Positions 1 through 12,700 of a DNA stretch of 64,000 bases are shown here, piece by piece. This DNA comes from Mytilus trossulus. Its lineage: Eukaryota > Mollusca > Bivalvia > Mytilida > Mytilidae. The DNA is taken from NCBI RefSeq assembly GCF_036588685.1, contig NC_086374.1, positions 92,703,059 through 92,767,058 of the forward strand, read 5' to 3'. Below the pieces are notes generated by a model. It did no database searches. It was given only the letters and a program-made list of their open reading frames with translations, and was not told the DNA's origin. Each line of letters opens with the position of its first letter. Within the stretch, counting starts at the first letter, position 1. A program made the translations under genes and the position numbers.

Positions 1-1699
1 ATGGAAAGTCATTTAATACAAGAAACTGTTTGAGATCTGATACCAGCTTCATTAGAGATTCTCCAGCCCTTCCCTGCAAAAAAAAAAATTAGAAATTTTA
101 ATTTAGTACATACACATATAAAACTTAGAGGGAAAATCTTACCAATTGTATCATCTGCCTTAAATCTGTTTAGGATTTTCCTTTCTGCAGGTATGTTATT
201 ATATTTTGAATTATAGGAGACTTGAGAAAAAGTTACTGGTGAAATATTGGACTTACAAAAACTGGCTATTTTATAATCTTTAAAATAAAGAATGGATATG
301 AGGAATGTGTCAAAGAGTCCACTCTTGGCAATACATTAAAATACGTTGCATGTCAACCTCTGTATTATGTTATAATATTTGGTTAAGTTTATATCTCATA
401 CACTTCTGGCAATATCTTTAACTCTTGCTGGTGAGACCTTGCCAAAAACCATGGCATATTCACAGTCGACTTATCGTGCAAGTATCTGATTTTGCTATAA
501 TGCTGGAATTGTACTTACAATGTATCACTTTTTCACAATCTTTTTTTTCAATTTTCATTCCATTTTGAACTTTTTTATCTTATAAAAACACAATTAATAC
601 CTGTACAGTCATCATGGTCATGACAGTGAAACAATCAGTGTTTGTATTTTCAAATAAAATATCTCCCAAACCTTTAATCCACACTTGGTATCCACTAAGA
701 ATTAAGTGGATCCCATAGTATGTGTAGTTTATTGGAATACTTACAATATTAGAAGCTCTGACTTGCATTTCATACTGGTCCTGCTCCGTCTGAGTCATCT
801 TTGCAATCTGGGAATCCTCCTCTACCTGCCAATACAAATGTCATGCTCCAGATTAATAAATATAACCCAATACATGCATCTAAACCATCAACATTTTCTT
901 TTTTGTCCTTGATATTCCGTTTCAATTTCTTACACTGACCACTTTAAAAGTTCCATTGAAAAAGATCAATATATTTGATTACAGACAGTGTTTATACTTG
1001 TTCAACAATTTCTATATAAGATTTTGAACAAATTTCTATTGTTTATAATTTGCTGTTTCAGAATCTAATGGATTCTGGGTATTTTTTCTAATGCATACAC
1101 CTAAATGTAATGATTGGTTTAAAACGTTCTAACAATGGAAATTCAACCAATGAACTAAATAAAGGTAATTTTCATGTTGTTGTATGAACAATGAGATAAA
1201 CCATAGTCCTTTAGTTATTAGAATCTAAAGGACTATGGTTTACCTTTAAAGGGGAATTGTTGGACTTACTAATGTCCTACAGAGGTGTTTTGGAATTTTT
1301 ACAAATGTATTTCAGAATCTTTTTTCTATTTAAACGAAAAAAGTATATTAATATTTATGAAAAAATTACATCATTGTCATGTTTGTCATGTAAACAAACT
1401 ACTTGATCAGAATTTCAATTTTCCTTATTTGGTGATGAAATTCAGTGCTGTTTATTTTAAATAGTAGGCCTAATTAACCTTCTCAGATAATCTGTAAAAG
1501 TAAAATTTCTGTATTAACATACATTTCAAAAAATTAATCTTATAAACAAAATTTGTCTCTTTGGTACACTCACCCTAGCTAGTCGTATTATTTCTGTAAA
1601 GTTATCAAACATGGACCTGACATCATCCTTTAACTTTTTGTGGTAGGTTTTTAACAAAGCCTCTTTTGTCTGTGATATTGCTCTTTGAGGTTGAGACAT
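1..1699 (-). CDS. MED22: MED22 (Mediator subunit 22, SURF5), 5' part of gene, three exons, cut by window start
   Basis: MED22 is a head-module subunit of Mediator, the nuclear coactivator that links transcription factors to RNA polymerase II. Exons on the minus strand: exon 1 1574-1699 (42 codons from ATG at 1699), exon 2 745-825 (27 codons), exon 3 from 73 off the window. Junctions are canonical: donors GTGAGT and GTAAGT, acceptors CAG. Exon 1 reads [16 protein letters not shown], then [18 protein letters not shown]. Exon 2 carries [16 protein letters not shown]. Exon 3 carries [17 protein letters not shown]. All follow the animal MED22 family in order and spacing. The family is about 140-200 residues, so roughly half is visible. 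It lies head to head with RPL7A, as in the vertebrate Surfeit cluster. The ORF that reads through exon 2 into both introns is only partly coding. No 5' UTR exon was located. Confidence 0.93.
1197..1242. repeat. 18-bp perfect inverted repeat (hairpin) in MED22 intron 1
   Basis: Arms 1197-1214 and 1225-1242 are exact reverse complements, separated by a 10-base loop. It lies inside the intron between MED22 exons 1 and 2. It could form a strong hairpin in either strand's RNA, or be the remnant of a short palindromic mobile element. No other copy was noticed in the window. Confidence 0.9.
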
Positions 1700-2529
1700 G
1701 ATGTATCTATTTCAAACAACCATAACTACAAGAAAATTGTTATTATAATTTAATATTGGTAAATATAGGATAAATAGAGATTCCACCACTCAGGATTCAC
1801 TCAGGTTCATCATAATCTTTTGGCTAATATGGCAGTATTTACACCACAAATTTTACTCTGAGTACAGACAAATCTGTGCACCTGCAAAAGTTTTAAAGCA
1901 TGGGTGGACCTAGGAAATCAAATTTTAAATGCAATTTATGTTTAAGAAAATAATAAACTTTTCTGGATTTTGCTATCTATCATGTCTATTGTTTCTTCAT
2001 TCCTGCAAAACATACAAAAATAAACTAAGTTGGGAAAAAGTTTGAGAAGCCCTATAACATATGACCTCAAGGGCATTCTTTACTTTATTTATTTACTATA
2101 GATCTCTTATAAAAAAAAAAATACTATCAATTTTTACGGCGTAGGAAGGCGCCCAGAAAAAAATAAAATAGCCTTCTTGTCATGGTTGTTGTTGTAGGAA
2201 GGCGTTGATGTAAGGCGTCAAAGAAAAAAAATATAATAGCCTTTCAAGACGTCATAATTATTTGGACTATCTAAATAGTAGAACGTCCCATTCCCCTGGT
2301 TATAAATTAGGGACTAGGAGTGGAAGATGTATCTATCTTTACCGCTCTTTCTTGACCGCATATACTAGTTGTTTCTTTAAATAAAAAAAGAGAGGTAGCT
2401 CACCAAAAGTTATCTTGACAATACCACAAACAAATGTTAGACGAGATTGAAATTATTCTTTTGTAATTTTTTTCCTCAACTAAAATGCATCAAACATTTT
2501 ATTGATTTAGATTTTCACATGTTTTCGAC

Positions 2530-2945
2530 CCTAAGTACATTTCGGCCCTTTTGTTTGTAAATAAGGATTATTTATGTCTTATACCTGAGACTACTATAAC
2601 ACAAACAGACTGTAGTCTCAGCTTATATCAATCAAGCGGAAATTTATTCATCAACAATATACACAGTTTTACAGAAAAATCTGTGGATTTTAATTGGAGA
2701 CAACACTCCATCCAAGTAGTCAACATTATAGGTCAAAGTATACTGTCTTCAACATGGAGCCTTGGCTCACCGTGACGGAACAGCTAGCTATAAAGGGCCC
2801 CAACACATTGCTAGCTAGTACAAAACCAGATTCGAAGTCGATTTTAAAAGCTCCCTAGAGCTACTTTGTTTACAAAGTGTTACTTTGTTTACTTTGTATC
2901 GACAATAAATAAAACTTTGATTTGATTTGATTTAGATTCAAACGG
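2530..2945 (+). repeat. Interspersed repeat copy with (TTTGA)n-like 3' end
   Basis: The block contains GGAGCCTTGGCTCACCGTGA and a GCTATAAAGGGCCCC word, and ends in a short ATTTGATTTGATTT tail typical of a retroposed 3' end. The GAGCCTTGGCTC word reappears reverse complemented in the repeat near 52010, so these are related members in opposite orientation. The 74-codon ORF inside has no recognisable product. Family name unknown; boundaries approximate. Confidence 0.5.
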
Positions 2946-5780
2946 AAAAACCAACGGTATATAATCTATATAAATAAATCGTAATGGTTCTATTTTTACC
3001 CATGTCTGTCATATTGGTTGCAAGATAGGATCATCAGACACTTTTTAAAAACTAGATATCCTAATGCTGATTGTGGAAAGTTTAGTTACATGTTAATTTG
3101 TCACTCAGTTGTTTTTAGGAAAAGACTTCAATTGTAAAAGATTACAGACATTTACGAAAAATTGTTATTTGACTTTAAAGGGCAGTTACTCTTAATGGGG
3201 TCAATTGACCATTTTGGTCATTTAAGTTATTTGTAGATCCGACTTTGCTGAACATTATTGCTGTTTACAGTTAATCTCTATCTATAATAATATTCAAGAT
3301 AAAAACAAAACAAAACAAAAAACTTCAAAATTTGGCTTAAAACTAGTACGTATAATGGCATCAACCTAACAACGACTTGTTTGATTCGTCTGAAAATTTC
3401 ATGACAGATAGATCTTATAGTCAATATAATACTTCCATGGGTTACAAACTAAAAGTAACTAAAGTGTGGCGGTCTTCGCGGCAATCAAGTTTATAATGAT
3501 GCATAGGCTAGTCTAGTCTCGTGCAATTATAAGAGTACTGTGGGCACATATTAAATACTTAGTCTATCGCATGAGAAGGGGACATCCGCATTCCGAATTA
3601 CATTGTAAAATGATATGTGTTATCGATTTGGAAATATATTTTGTGGAGCATTTAACAGAACAACCCGACAATATATATTAACATTGTGTTTTAGGAAACT
3701 TGTGTGATTTTGGTATCCAGTATGTTGTAGGGATGCCAGAGTTTTGCATCTCAGTTGTGACGTATCTAGAAAATCCTTGAGTTTGGCGTAATGAAAGATA
3801 GTTGATTATAAATAACAGTATTTTACAATCAAACAACTTAATCCAATTTCATATGACCAATGTTCCATATCGGGAAGTTTAAATATTAATACAAGAGACT
3901 CACTGGGTTCACATATACTCTATTTATCCATCCAACATATATGAGACATTAAAGATCTGAAAAGTCTAATTTCCATGTCCCGTCTTTCACCAGTATTTTT
4001 TTTATTCAGGCATCTTTTAGGAAACTTTTAAGTTCAAGTTCAGTATTAACTAGAGTATATAATGCACCAACTGCAACAATTTAAACATTCTTTTTAATAT
4101 TGCTTCTAACAAAAAAAATATAATTTAAAGGATCAATCCTCCAAAAAATCATGTCCCCTGTTATTTTCTGAAAATTAAACCATTCAAAGAATATCTAAAT
4201 TAAGTAAACAGCCTTCCATTTTCACAAATCAGATAGATTATATAAAACACTTCTCCATTAATTACTGGTCTGATTTTGTTTAAACTAAGGCATGTAAGAA
4301 AATTTTGAATTTTTAAGGGTATTTCAAATGTTGTCCCCAGGTGTAATTTCTTTCCTGTTACCCCTGGGTTTTTCCACCTGTCATGGGACACGTTTGAAAG
4401 ACCAACATTTTATTTATTTTTATGTAATGTGAAGAGCATCATTGCCTGAATAGGTGAATAGCAGCCCGTTTGAAAAATGTGAACTCCCTAAAGATCAGAA
4501 TTTTGAGAAAATAATTGTGTTGTTCTCTCCTGTTACAGCCTTTTTGTTTACCTTCTGAGAATATTTCATTGTCAGCACCATAACAGTACACGTTTTTTTT
4601 TTATAGTATCTTATCAAATTGATATGTAGATGGAATTAAACTTCAACATAATAATTCAAGTAAATGAACAAAAAGGACGTTATGTCATGTTACTTGATAA
4701 AAAGTAACAGCTCAACCATAATCAGTAACAGGAAGGATGTTCAAGACAATTTCACTGAAATATTCAAAAAGTTAATTTACTATATACCAACCATTTCATT
4801 TAATATAAGCTATCATCACCATATTAAATAAATTTCTAAATGATATACAGTATATTGAATGAAAAATAGGTTTTTTTTTGCTTTTAATAACAGCAGATAA
4901 CATTGTGCAATTCTAGTAACAGAAAGAAATTTATTTTAGAATTTTTCATTACCTAGGCAGGTTTTTCATCTTGCAAACACAGTTTCAAAGGATAATTGAC
5001 ATTGTTTGATGTTATCTTCCAATTGTGACCACTCTGAAATGATTTATCTTTCTTAAACTATAAAATAAAGCATTTTTTGGAGGGAAAAATTATTTCCAAC
5101 TCTGTTTTGTTACCGTTGTCCTGTTACTCAAGATTTTTTCATGTTACCGACATTCTGATTATATTTTATTATATTTTCTAAACCTTTTGTATTGCAAATG
5201 CTAAAAGCAATGATTGACATTTGATAAACTATTACAGAATATACTAGTAAACCACAAATAGTATATTAAACTAATTACTTATTCCTTATTCCCATTAGAA
5301 GCTTTAAAAAATTAATTCACTTTGGTATTGATATGCCAAAAAATTTTTGGTAACATTTTAAAAATTGCCATTGTTTCCACACTGTTTGAATTACAGACAA
5401 CAGTTCCTAGATTCTCAAATTATGTGTGTTCTTCGATTTGTACTATTAAAATACCGGGTCTAAAGACATTTTTGGTTTTTTTTTCTTTTTGCCAAAAATT
5501 ATACTTATCCAGATATTGTCTCATATACAATTAGTTCATAAGACATATTTACAAAACAGTAAGTCACATGGCGACATACATTAATAACCCGCCGCTCGAA
5601 GATCGAAAGCGGGGTGAACCGGTGCGTCACATGTTTCTCTCTCAGTTTTCGTTTCGAAATTAGCTTTTTTAAAGCATGATCATAGATCATCATAGAAACC
5701 TATGAAAATATAAATAAAGGTTCTTACATAAAAAAAATAATGAAATATAACGAAAGCACTTTATTCTGTTCACTCTATAT

Positions 5781-6346
5781 ATGATCGTTTATAAACGAGT
5801 CTAAATCGAAAACTACGTTCAAACCCATAATTGCGATGGATAAAAACCTCAATTTTTATACGTGTGCATGTAAAACAAATTTCATTGTAGAAGGGTCTAA
5901 AAACAGCACAACAACTTTTTCCAAAAGACCAAAAAAGTAAAAAGTATATTTAAACAAAACGCATTTGACTAACAGGTTGAACAACTGATGTTCTTTAACC
6001 CTGCTGACTGCCATTGGCGATTCCCAAATAAAATTGATCACTACTAGAGATGTAACAAAATGGATCTTAATATAATTTTAATACTAAACAGAAGAGAAAA
6101 AAAACTAGTCCGGATTTCGACAATAAATGTCTCGTATTTGGAAGGCCATATAAAAAGTACCCTCATTTTTAGAAAGAGTACCCTCTTTTTTAGATAGACT
6201 CTTGAATGTTGTTTGTGCTGTTTTTATACCCTTTTACAATGAAACTTGTTTTACATGCACACGTATAAAAATTGTGGTTTTTATCCAACGCAATTATGGG
6301 TTTGAACGTAGTTTTCAATTTAGACTCGTTTATAAACGATCATATA
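5781..6346. mobile_element. Foldback element with ~130-bp inverted arms
   Basis: Left arm about 5781-5911 and right arm about 6213-6346 are imperfect reverse complements. Landmarks are GATCGTTTATAAACGAGTCT, then TACGTGTGCATGTAAAACAA, then GGGTCTAAAAACAGCAC. The ~300-bp centre has no gene. The layout is that of a foldback or MITE-type non-autonomous DNA transposon. It sits 400 bp upstream of the RPL7A start. A clear target duplication was not identified. Confidence 0.7.
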
Positions 6347-6441
6347 CAAAACTGACTCTTGAATTTGAAGAGTCAATATAGGATGAACGGATCATATAAA
6401 TTGGAGGGAAAATATGATGCAAGCCCAATCGAAAAAATATA

Positions 6442-6545
6442 AACGAGTCTAAATTGAAAACTATGTTCAAACCTATGATTGCGTTTGATAAAAAAAAAAC
6501 GCTATTTTTATACGTGTGCATGTAAAACAAATTTCGTTGTTCGTA
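6442..6545 (+). repeat. Additional half copy of the foldback arm
   Basis: This repeats the left-arm sequence of the element at 5781-6346 in the same orientation (AAACGAGTCTAAAT through TACGTGTGCATGTAAAACAA) with point differences and an A-rich indel. It is probably a second, truncated insertion or a local duplication. Confidence 0.65.
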
Positions 6546-6718
6546 TAGTACACATAAATGTGTATAATTTTTCAAGAGTTAAAACAAAATGTCTTGTGAA
6601 ATGAGCAAATAATTTGATATATACCAATGATTTTCGATTTGTAGCCGTGTCATAGCTAGGCTGATTCTTAACATTTTGGGTCGATTATAAATTATAAGGG
6701 CGAAAGTATAAAGTTCCA

Positions 6719-6768
6719 CAACCGGAAGTGAATATTGATGCTTTGTCTCTTCCGGTTAAGTCAACATG
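6719..6768 (+). promoter_or_regulatory. RPL7A core promoter: ETS motif, 5'-TOP start and ATG
   Basis: ACCGGAAGTG at 6721-6730 is an ETS/GABP-type site. A second, inverted CCGGAAG core lies at about 6749-6756 (CTCTTCCGGT). The pyrimidine stretch TCTCTTCC at 6746-6753 fits a 5' terminal oligopyrimidine start, the hallmark of ribosomal protein mRNAs, so transcription probably begins at a C near 6747-6749. The start codon is at 6766-6768 and is followed directly by the intron donor GTGGGT. No TATA box is apparent. The start site is inferred, not shown. Confidence 0.6.
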
Positions 6769-9700
6769 GTGGGTGAACTGTTTCTAAATAACAAATTTTC
6801 AATCTGCCCTTATCTTTGTAATCCTATATTATATTCATCAGAATACTTGATTATAACTTCACTGTATATCATTTAAGTCTGTTACACTGCAAATGTATGA
6901 TTTTAATATTGTTAAAATTGGATGTCCGATCAAAATTGCTAGTTTACTAGCGACTATATCCATTCAGCATACATTGAGTTGAAAAACACGTATACATATT
7001 TATTATTGGTATGCTAAACCTTCAGTATGATTTGGGTTGAACCTGTCTTTTAAAGTGACAAAAGGAAGAGACTAGTGTTCGAATTGCTAAATATACTTTG
7101 CGTGAATGTTTGGCAAGTACTTGTCTTGTGAAGGTAAATTTTAAAGTCGGCATCGCCGCATGCATTGAAACTTAAACGGAGAAACTTGAGTTATTATATA
7201 GCTGACTGTCATGCAAATGCCTTTTACATTTAAGTCATGATATCAAATAGAAAGTAAATGTGTTTTTTGTACCACCAGTTTCCATGCACATGTTGCAAAA
7301 ACTTGATGTTCTACAGTGAATGAAAGAACAGCAAACACTGACACATGTCATTCCAAAAAGATAACATTTAAAAGCAGATATTGACGTGTAAAAAGTAATG
7401 AACAATTGATACCCAATTTATATAATTTCAAGGCCGTTAATTTTCACCAGAAGCAAAGAAGCAGTGCATCTATTTTTGTAAGGGCAAATATCCACTTTTC
7501 ATTTTATATTAGGACAAGATTTGATGTCCCACAGCCCCAGCTTGTCTGGCAAAACAGCCATTAGATGCCAGAGTAATCTCTGAATACTTCAAGCCAGACC
7601 TTAGATTACATTTTATCAAAGTTGGGTTGGATTCAGTAGGCTTGTACTGAAATTTGCCTTAGCTGTATGGCTAAACTTTAAGGAATTTTGGTTATCCATG
7701 CTCTTCAACTTCGTACTTCATTTGTTTTGTTTTTTTGATATTTTTTTATTTGTATTTCACTTATAAGTCTTATGCAGACAAAACACGTGTCTGGCCTAAA
7801 TTAAAAAATCGGGTATTTATGATGAGTTGATTTACAAGCCTGCAAGCACTTTAACAAGCCAATGCCATAGAACTTGGGCTTGAGGGTAAAGACTGATGGG
7901 ACAGAAATTTCTACAAAAATAAATAAACAAGTTAGAATTGAAATATAAAAGGCAGTGATTTCACCAAAGTTCTGACAATAAAATTAAAATATAGTGTGCC
8001 TAGTAGATTCAAACTAAAAATGTGCTAATGCAGGGTGATTAGGGGTTTGGAACCCCCCTTTATTTTTGGACGATCAATGCATTTGAATGGGGACATGTGT
8101 TGTAACTCCCACCCACTTTGTCCTGGATTAAGAAACCCCACCCCCTTTTTAAAAATGACTGGATCTGCCCCTGTAATGCTATAAGATGATGAAATTTTCC
8201 ATTAATCCATTCTCTGACAACATATGAAGTAACAATGACAACACCAGCTCTGTGTAATAAGGTGACGGTGAATCTTTAATGCAAGGTTTTCTTGTGTTTA
8301 GGGTGACCTTGAACTTTATCGTCTAGTTATGGATTGTGTTGATGAAGAGAGCTTGGCTCTGATTATAGCCCTCCATTAACACTTGTATATCACAATTAAT
8401 GATGTAATGGCACAATTGATCTTTGGGTGTTTATTTACCTTCTATTTTATTGTTAAGTGTTGAACCCCACTCACCCCAAAATAAATTTTAAAACATAAAA
8501 CCTTTAACATGTATAAAAAAATGAAATAATCCTAGATCAGGGTCTAGACCAACTAATTTAACATTTAAGTTAGTATAACTCGTCATGTAGCTACAAGCAC
8601 AAATAATAAAAATTGCAGGGGTTCACCTACATTAAGTTGTGAAGATAAAAGAACCCTAGAAAATTGTCTTTACTACATGTAGTTTACTGAAATCTTTTGT
8701 CTAAATAGTCGGGAGCCTGTAAGTCGGTGGTTGTCGTTTGATTTTTTGTTACATATTTGTTCTTTTTTATACAAATATGGCCGTTAGTTTCCTCATATGA
8801 ATTGTTTTACATTGTCATATAGGGGCCTTTCATAGCTGACTCGGCTGTATGGGCTTTGCTCATCGTTGAAGGCTGTGCAGTGACCTAAAGTTGTTAATGT
8901 CTGTCATTTTGGTCTCTTGTGGACAGTTGTCTCATTGGCAATCAAGCCACATCTTCTTTTTTTTATATCAAACTGATATTTACTGATAATGATGGATTTT
9001 TAAGTGAAAATTATCCCGAACATTGTTAATCCAAACCAAATTATGACTCGATCGGTAAATCACCATTTTACTAGTATTGCTATAACATGATGAAATTTTC
9101 CATTAATCCATTCTCTTACAACATATGAAGTAACAATGACAACACCAGCTCTGTGTAATAAGGTGACAGCGATGTCTTTAATGCAAGGTTTTCTTGTATT
9201 AAGGATGACCTTGAACTTTATCGTCTAGTTGTGGAATTTGTTAATGAAGAGAGCTTGGCTCAGATTATAGCCCTCCATAAATGCTTGTTAATCACAATAA
9301 ATGATTCAATGGCACATTTCATTGATTAGTGTTTGCCTACATGTACCTATAAAGGCTAGCAAGTGTAATTAAATAAAAAAAAAAAATTTAACATCACTTT
9401 AAAAAGAGGAAGAAAAATTGAAATTACCCAAGGTCACCTTTCTATCCTAGACTTGGTATAAATGAAATAACCACAGCCAAACAAAAGAAAATTTTCTGTG
9501 GTTCACTTGCATCAGTTTGGAAAGTAAGAAAACTGATTCATCTAAATATTGACTTTACTAATTATAAAAAATAAATTTTGAAATAGTCATCAATCTGATA
9601 TAGTATTGCAATTTTTAGCAAAATTCATGAAAAAAGGATTAATCCAAACCAAATTATATCTCAACCAGTAAATCACTGTTTATTTGGTATTGCTACAACA

Positions 9701-12700
9701 TGATGAAATTTTCCATTAATCCATTCTCTTACAACATATGAAGTAACAATGACAACACCAGCTCTGTGTAGTAAGGTGATGGCAAGTCCTAAATGCAAGG
9801 TTTTCTTGTGTTATGGGTGACCTTGAACTTTATCGTCTAGTTATGGAATTTGTTGATGAAGAGAGCTTGGCTCTGATTATAGCAATCAAGATGAAGCATA
9901 CAGACAATTTGTGTGAAAAAGATGGCATCTATGCCTCTCATTTTGAAAAAAAAGTTGTTCTGTGCATTTTTACAAAACTTTAATCACAAGGTAGTTCAGA
10001 AGCTATCTTCAATAGATTTGGGAAAAATCACTGAAACGATCTTTTAAGACTCTAAAAGGTCCAGATAATAATTGCTTATAGTTAAACTGTCTTTTTACAT
10101 TTGCCTATAACAAAATATATTTTTTGGCTTGGGAATCAATAACATGAAAGGAATGAAGAATGAAAAAAGTGTTAGTCTTAATTTTGTAGTAATGAAAAAA
10201 GTGTTAGTCTTAATTTTGTAGTATCTAAATTTACTGACAAACCTGTACTATGTTCTTACTATGAATTATCATTTAGTATTTTATTCCAAGAAGAATGATA
10301 AGTGTCAAGCTTGAACATGATGAAATTTTCCATTAATCCATTCTCTGACAACATATGAAGTAACAATGACAACACCAGCTCTGTGTTATAAGGTGACGGT
10401 GAGCCCTAAACCCAAGGTTTTCTTGTGTTACGGGTGACCCTAAACTTTATCGTCTAGTTATGGATTGTGTTGTTGAAGATAGTTTGGCTCTGATTATTGC
10501 TTGGCATTTTTAACACATCTAAAGTTATTAAATTATCAAGCCTTAGTACCCTTCAAATATATCCAGACAAACAATAGGTAACAAATCAAGATGTTTAACT
10601 AACTATAATTTATTTTGTAGCCCATTAAAAAGGGGAAAAAGAAGAAGGTGGCATCTGCCCCTTCTGTTATCAAGAAGGCCATAGAAACCAAAAAGACTGT
10701 CAACCCCCTGATAGAAAAAAGACCAAGGAACTTTGGCATTGGTAAGTTGGCATATACTAAGCTCTGATAAACAAAAGATACAAACCTCAATGTTAATTTA
10801 TTTGTTGAGAAATAACTGTATTTTTAAGTTTGTTTTCAGATTGGTTAGAAGTAATGACAAAATTTTCCAGCATTCATGAAAATCTCGATGTTTGAAATAG
10901 TTATATGAAACCACTGTAGTCTGTACATGCTACATATACAATCTGTAGAAAAACATGTAAAATGGCAAAATAATGGAAGTTAATATTGACTCATTTGCTG
11001 AGGTGTTATATGCACACTTTTGTGTTCAATTAATTACAAAAATCTTTGACTTGCTGGTTCTTAGTTCTGTACTAAATGATGCAATGACTTCAAAATTTTT
11101 TTTTATAGAGAATGAATTTTAATTACAGGCCAAGATATTCAGCCTAAGAGGGATCTCAGCCGTTTTGTCAGATGGCCTAAGTATATCAGACTCCAGAGAC
11201 AGAAGGCTGTGTTACTTAGGAGATTGAAGGTTCCACCACCAATCAACCAGTTTAGACAAGCTCTTGATAGACAAACAGGTAAATCCATCATTGTATTCGT
11301 CTGTCAGCAAATAAAATGGGCAGAAAGGCTTTTTGCTGTCAACATTTAAGATTTTTAATTTTTGGCTTAGCATCAGAAAGAGGCAAGAATTGACCATAAA
11401 TATGGTCACATAAACTTGAAACTAATACTAATACTACACCATGATCATCATAAATATGCCAAATGAGGGTTCTGACATAATTTTGCACTTGTAATACTAG
11501 ACATGGAAATATAAAAGTGCCAGTGAGTCATGATGTCTTATGTACATGATGGACATAACATTTTTGTTTGTAAATGAATAATTTGTGATATATATATTAG
11601 CTCAAAAATGCACTTGAAATTACCAACTATTTTTAATTAATGATCATAAAAACATAAAAAAAGTTTCAATATGTACGAGTGAGAATGGCATTTACAAGCA
11701 TTTGAACGATGATGATAAACATATTTGCTATTTGAGAGCAGCATGATACAAAAAAATCTACCACCTAGATCTCTGAGTTCAAATTCTTGAAATGTACAAC
11801 TCTTTTGAAGTATATTTCCATATTTTTTATATGAAAACTGATGTTGTGTACATGTATGTTGCTTTAACTTGAAACAAAGTGGTGAAATTCGAACAAAAAT
11901 TTAACAAGAGTAAAAAGTACATGGAGTATAAACAAACAATTTGTATGTATATTTAAGAATGTCTATGATATTTTAGCCACCCAGGTATTCAGGCTGTTGG
12001 AAAAATACAAGCCAGAAACAAAACAGCAGAAAAGACTGCGTCTGAAAGCTCGTGCTGAAGAACGTGCTGATGGGAAAGACGACAAACCAACAAAAAGACC
12101 ACCAGTTGTAAGATCTGGTATCAACACAGTTACCAATCTGGTAGAGCAGAAGAAAGCACAACTTGTTATCATCGCTCATGATGTTGAACCACTTGAAGTA
12201 AATATATAAACAAATATTCTGCTCGTTAAACATGGGGGGGGGGGGGGGGGGGTAAGAGAACTTTTTGTAATAGTATGCAAAATAAAGTTATTCTTCTTTT
12301 CCAAAGCAATTCTAATTGAAAATCAAAGGAAAAGTATGTCAAGACAATAATATATTAATTTGCTTTAAATGTAATAATCTTGAGATGTTTTGGTATCTTT
12401 GTCCACAATTATTTGGTGATTAATAATTGTCATTGGGAGAGGAGGGGAAAAAGTAAAGCTGACAAATATTTGGAGATGACTAAGAAAACATCTCTTGTTA
12501 AAATACAACAATGTTATCCAAGACAAACATGAATGTCTTTCTGCCTTATGGCTAGCATAGGCAGATTTAGAGAGTGGGCCCAGGCCCCCCCTTTTTGGGA
12601 AAAAAATGGTTGCTTATATAGGAAATCACTGGAGCGGGCCCCCTCTTAGCGCAGTCAGTAGGCCCCCTTTTATGAAAATTTCTAGATCCGCCAGTGGCTA

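Larger units (their letters stand above)
1700..6719. other. MED22-RPL7A intergenic region, no gene recognised
   Basis: About 5 kb separates the two start codons. All open frames are short and have no coding character. The contents I can name are a bivalve interspersed repeat (about 2530-2945) and a foldback element (5781-6346) with an extra half copy. At 2119-2260 a GC-richer stretch repeats the word GTAGGAAGGCG. The rest (2950-5770) is AT-rich with nothing recognisable. The shared promoter of the two genes, or separate promoters, must lie here. Confidence 0.6.

Noticed and set aside
2551..2775. 74-codon plus-strand ORF
   Set aside because: It lies within an interspersed repeat copy and has no recognisable product.
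8178..10506. Assignment of the long intron 1 RNA to U13 or U8
   Set aside because: CCTTGAAC and ATCGTC words resemble parts of those RNAs, but CCTTGAAC is lost in copy 4 and the surrounding sequence does not follow either family.
11420..11540. Additional C/D snoRNA candidate in RPL7A intron 3
   Set aside because: ATGATCA and CTGA words occur, but no terminal stem and no second copy support it.
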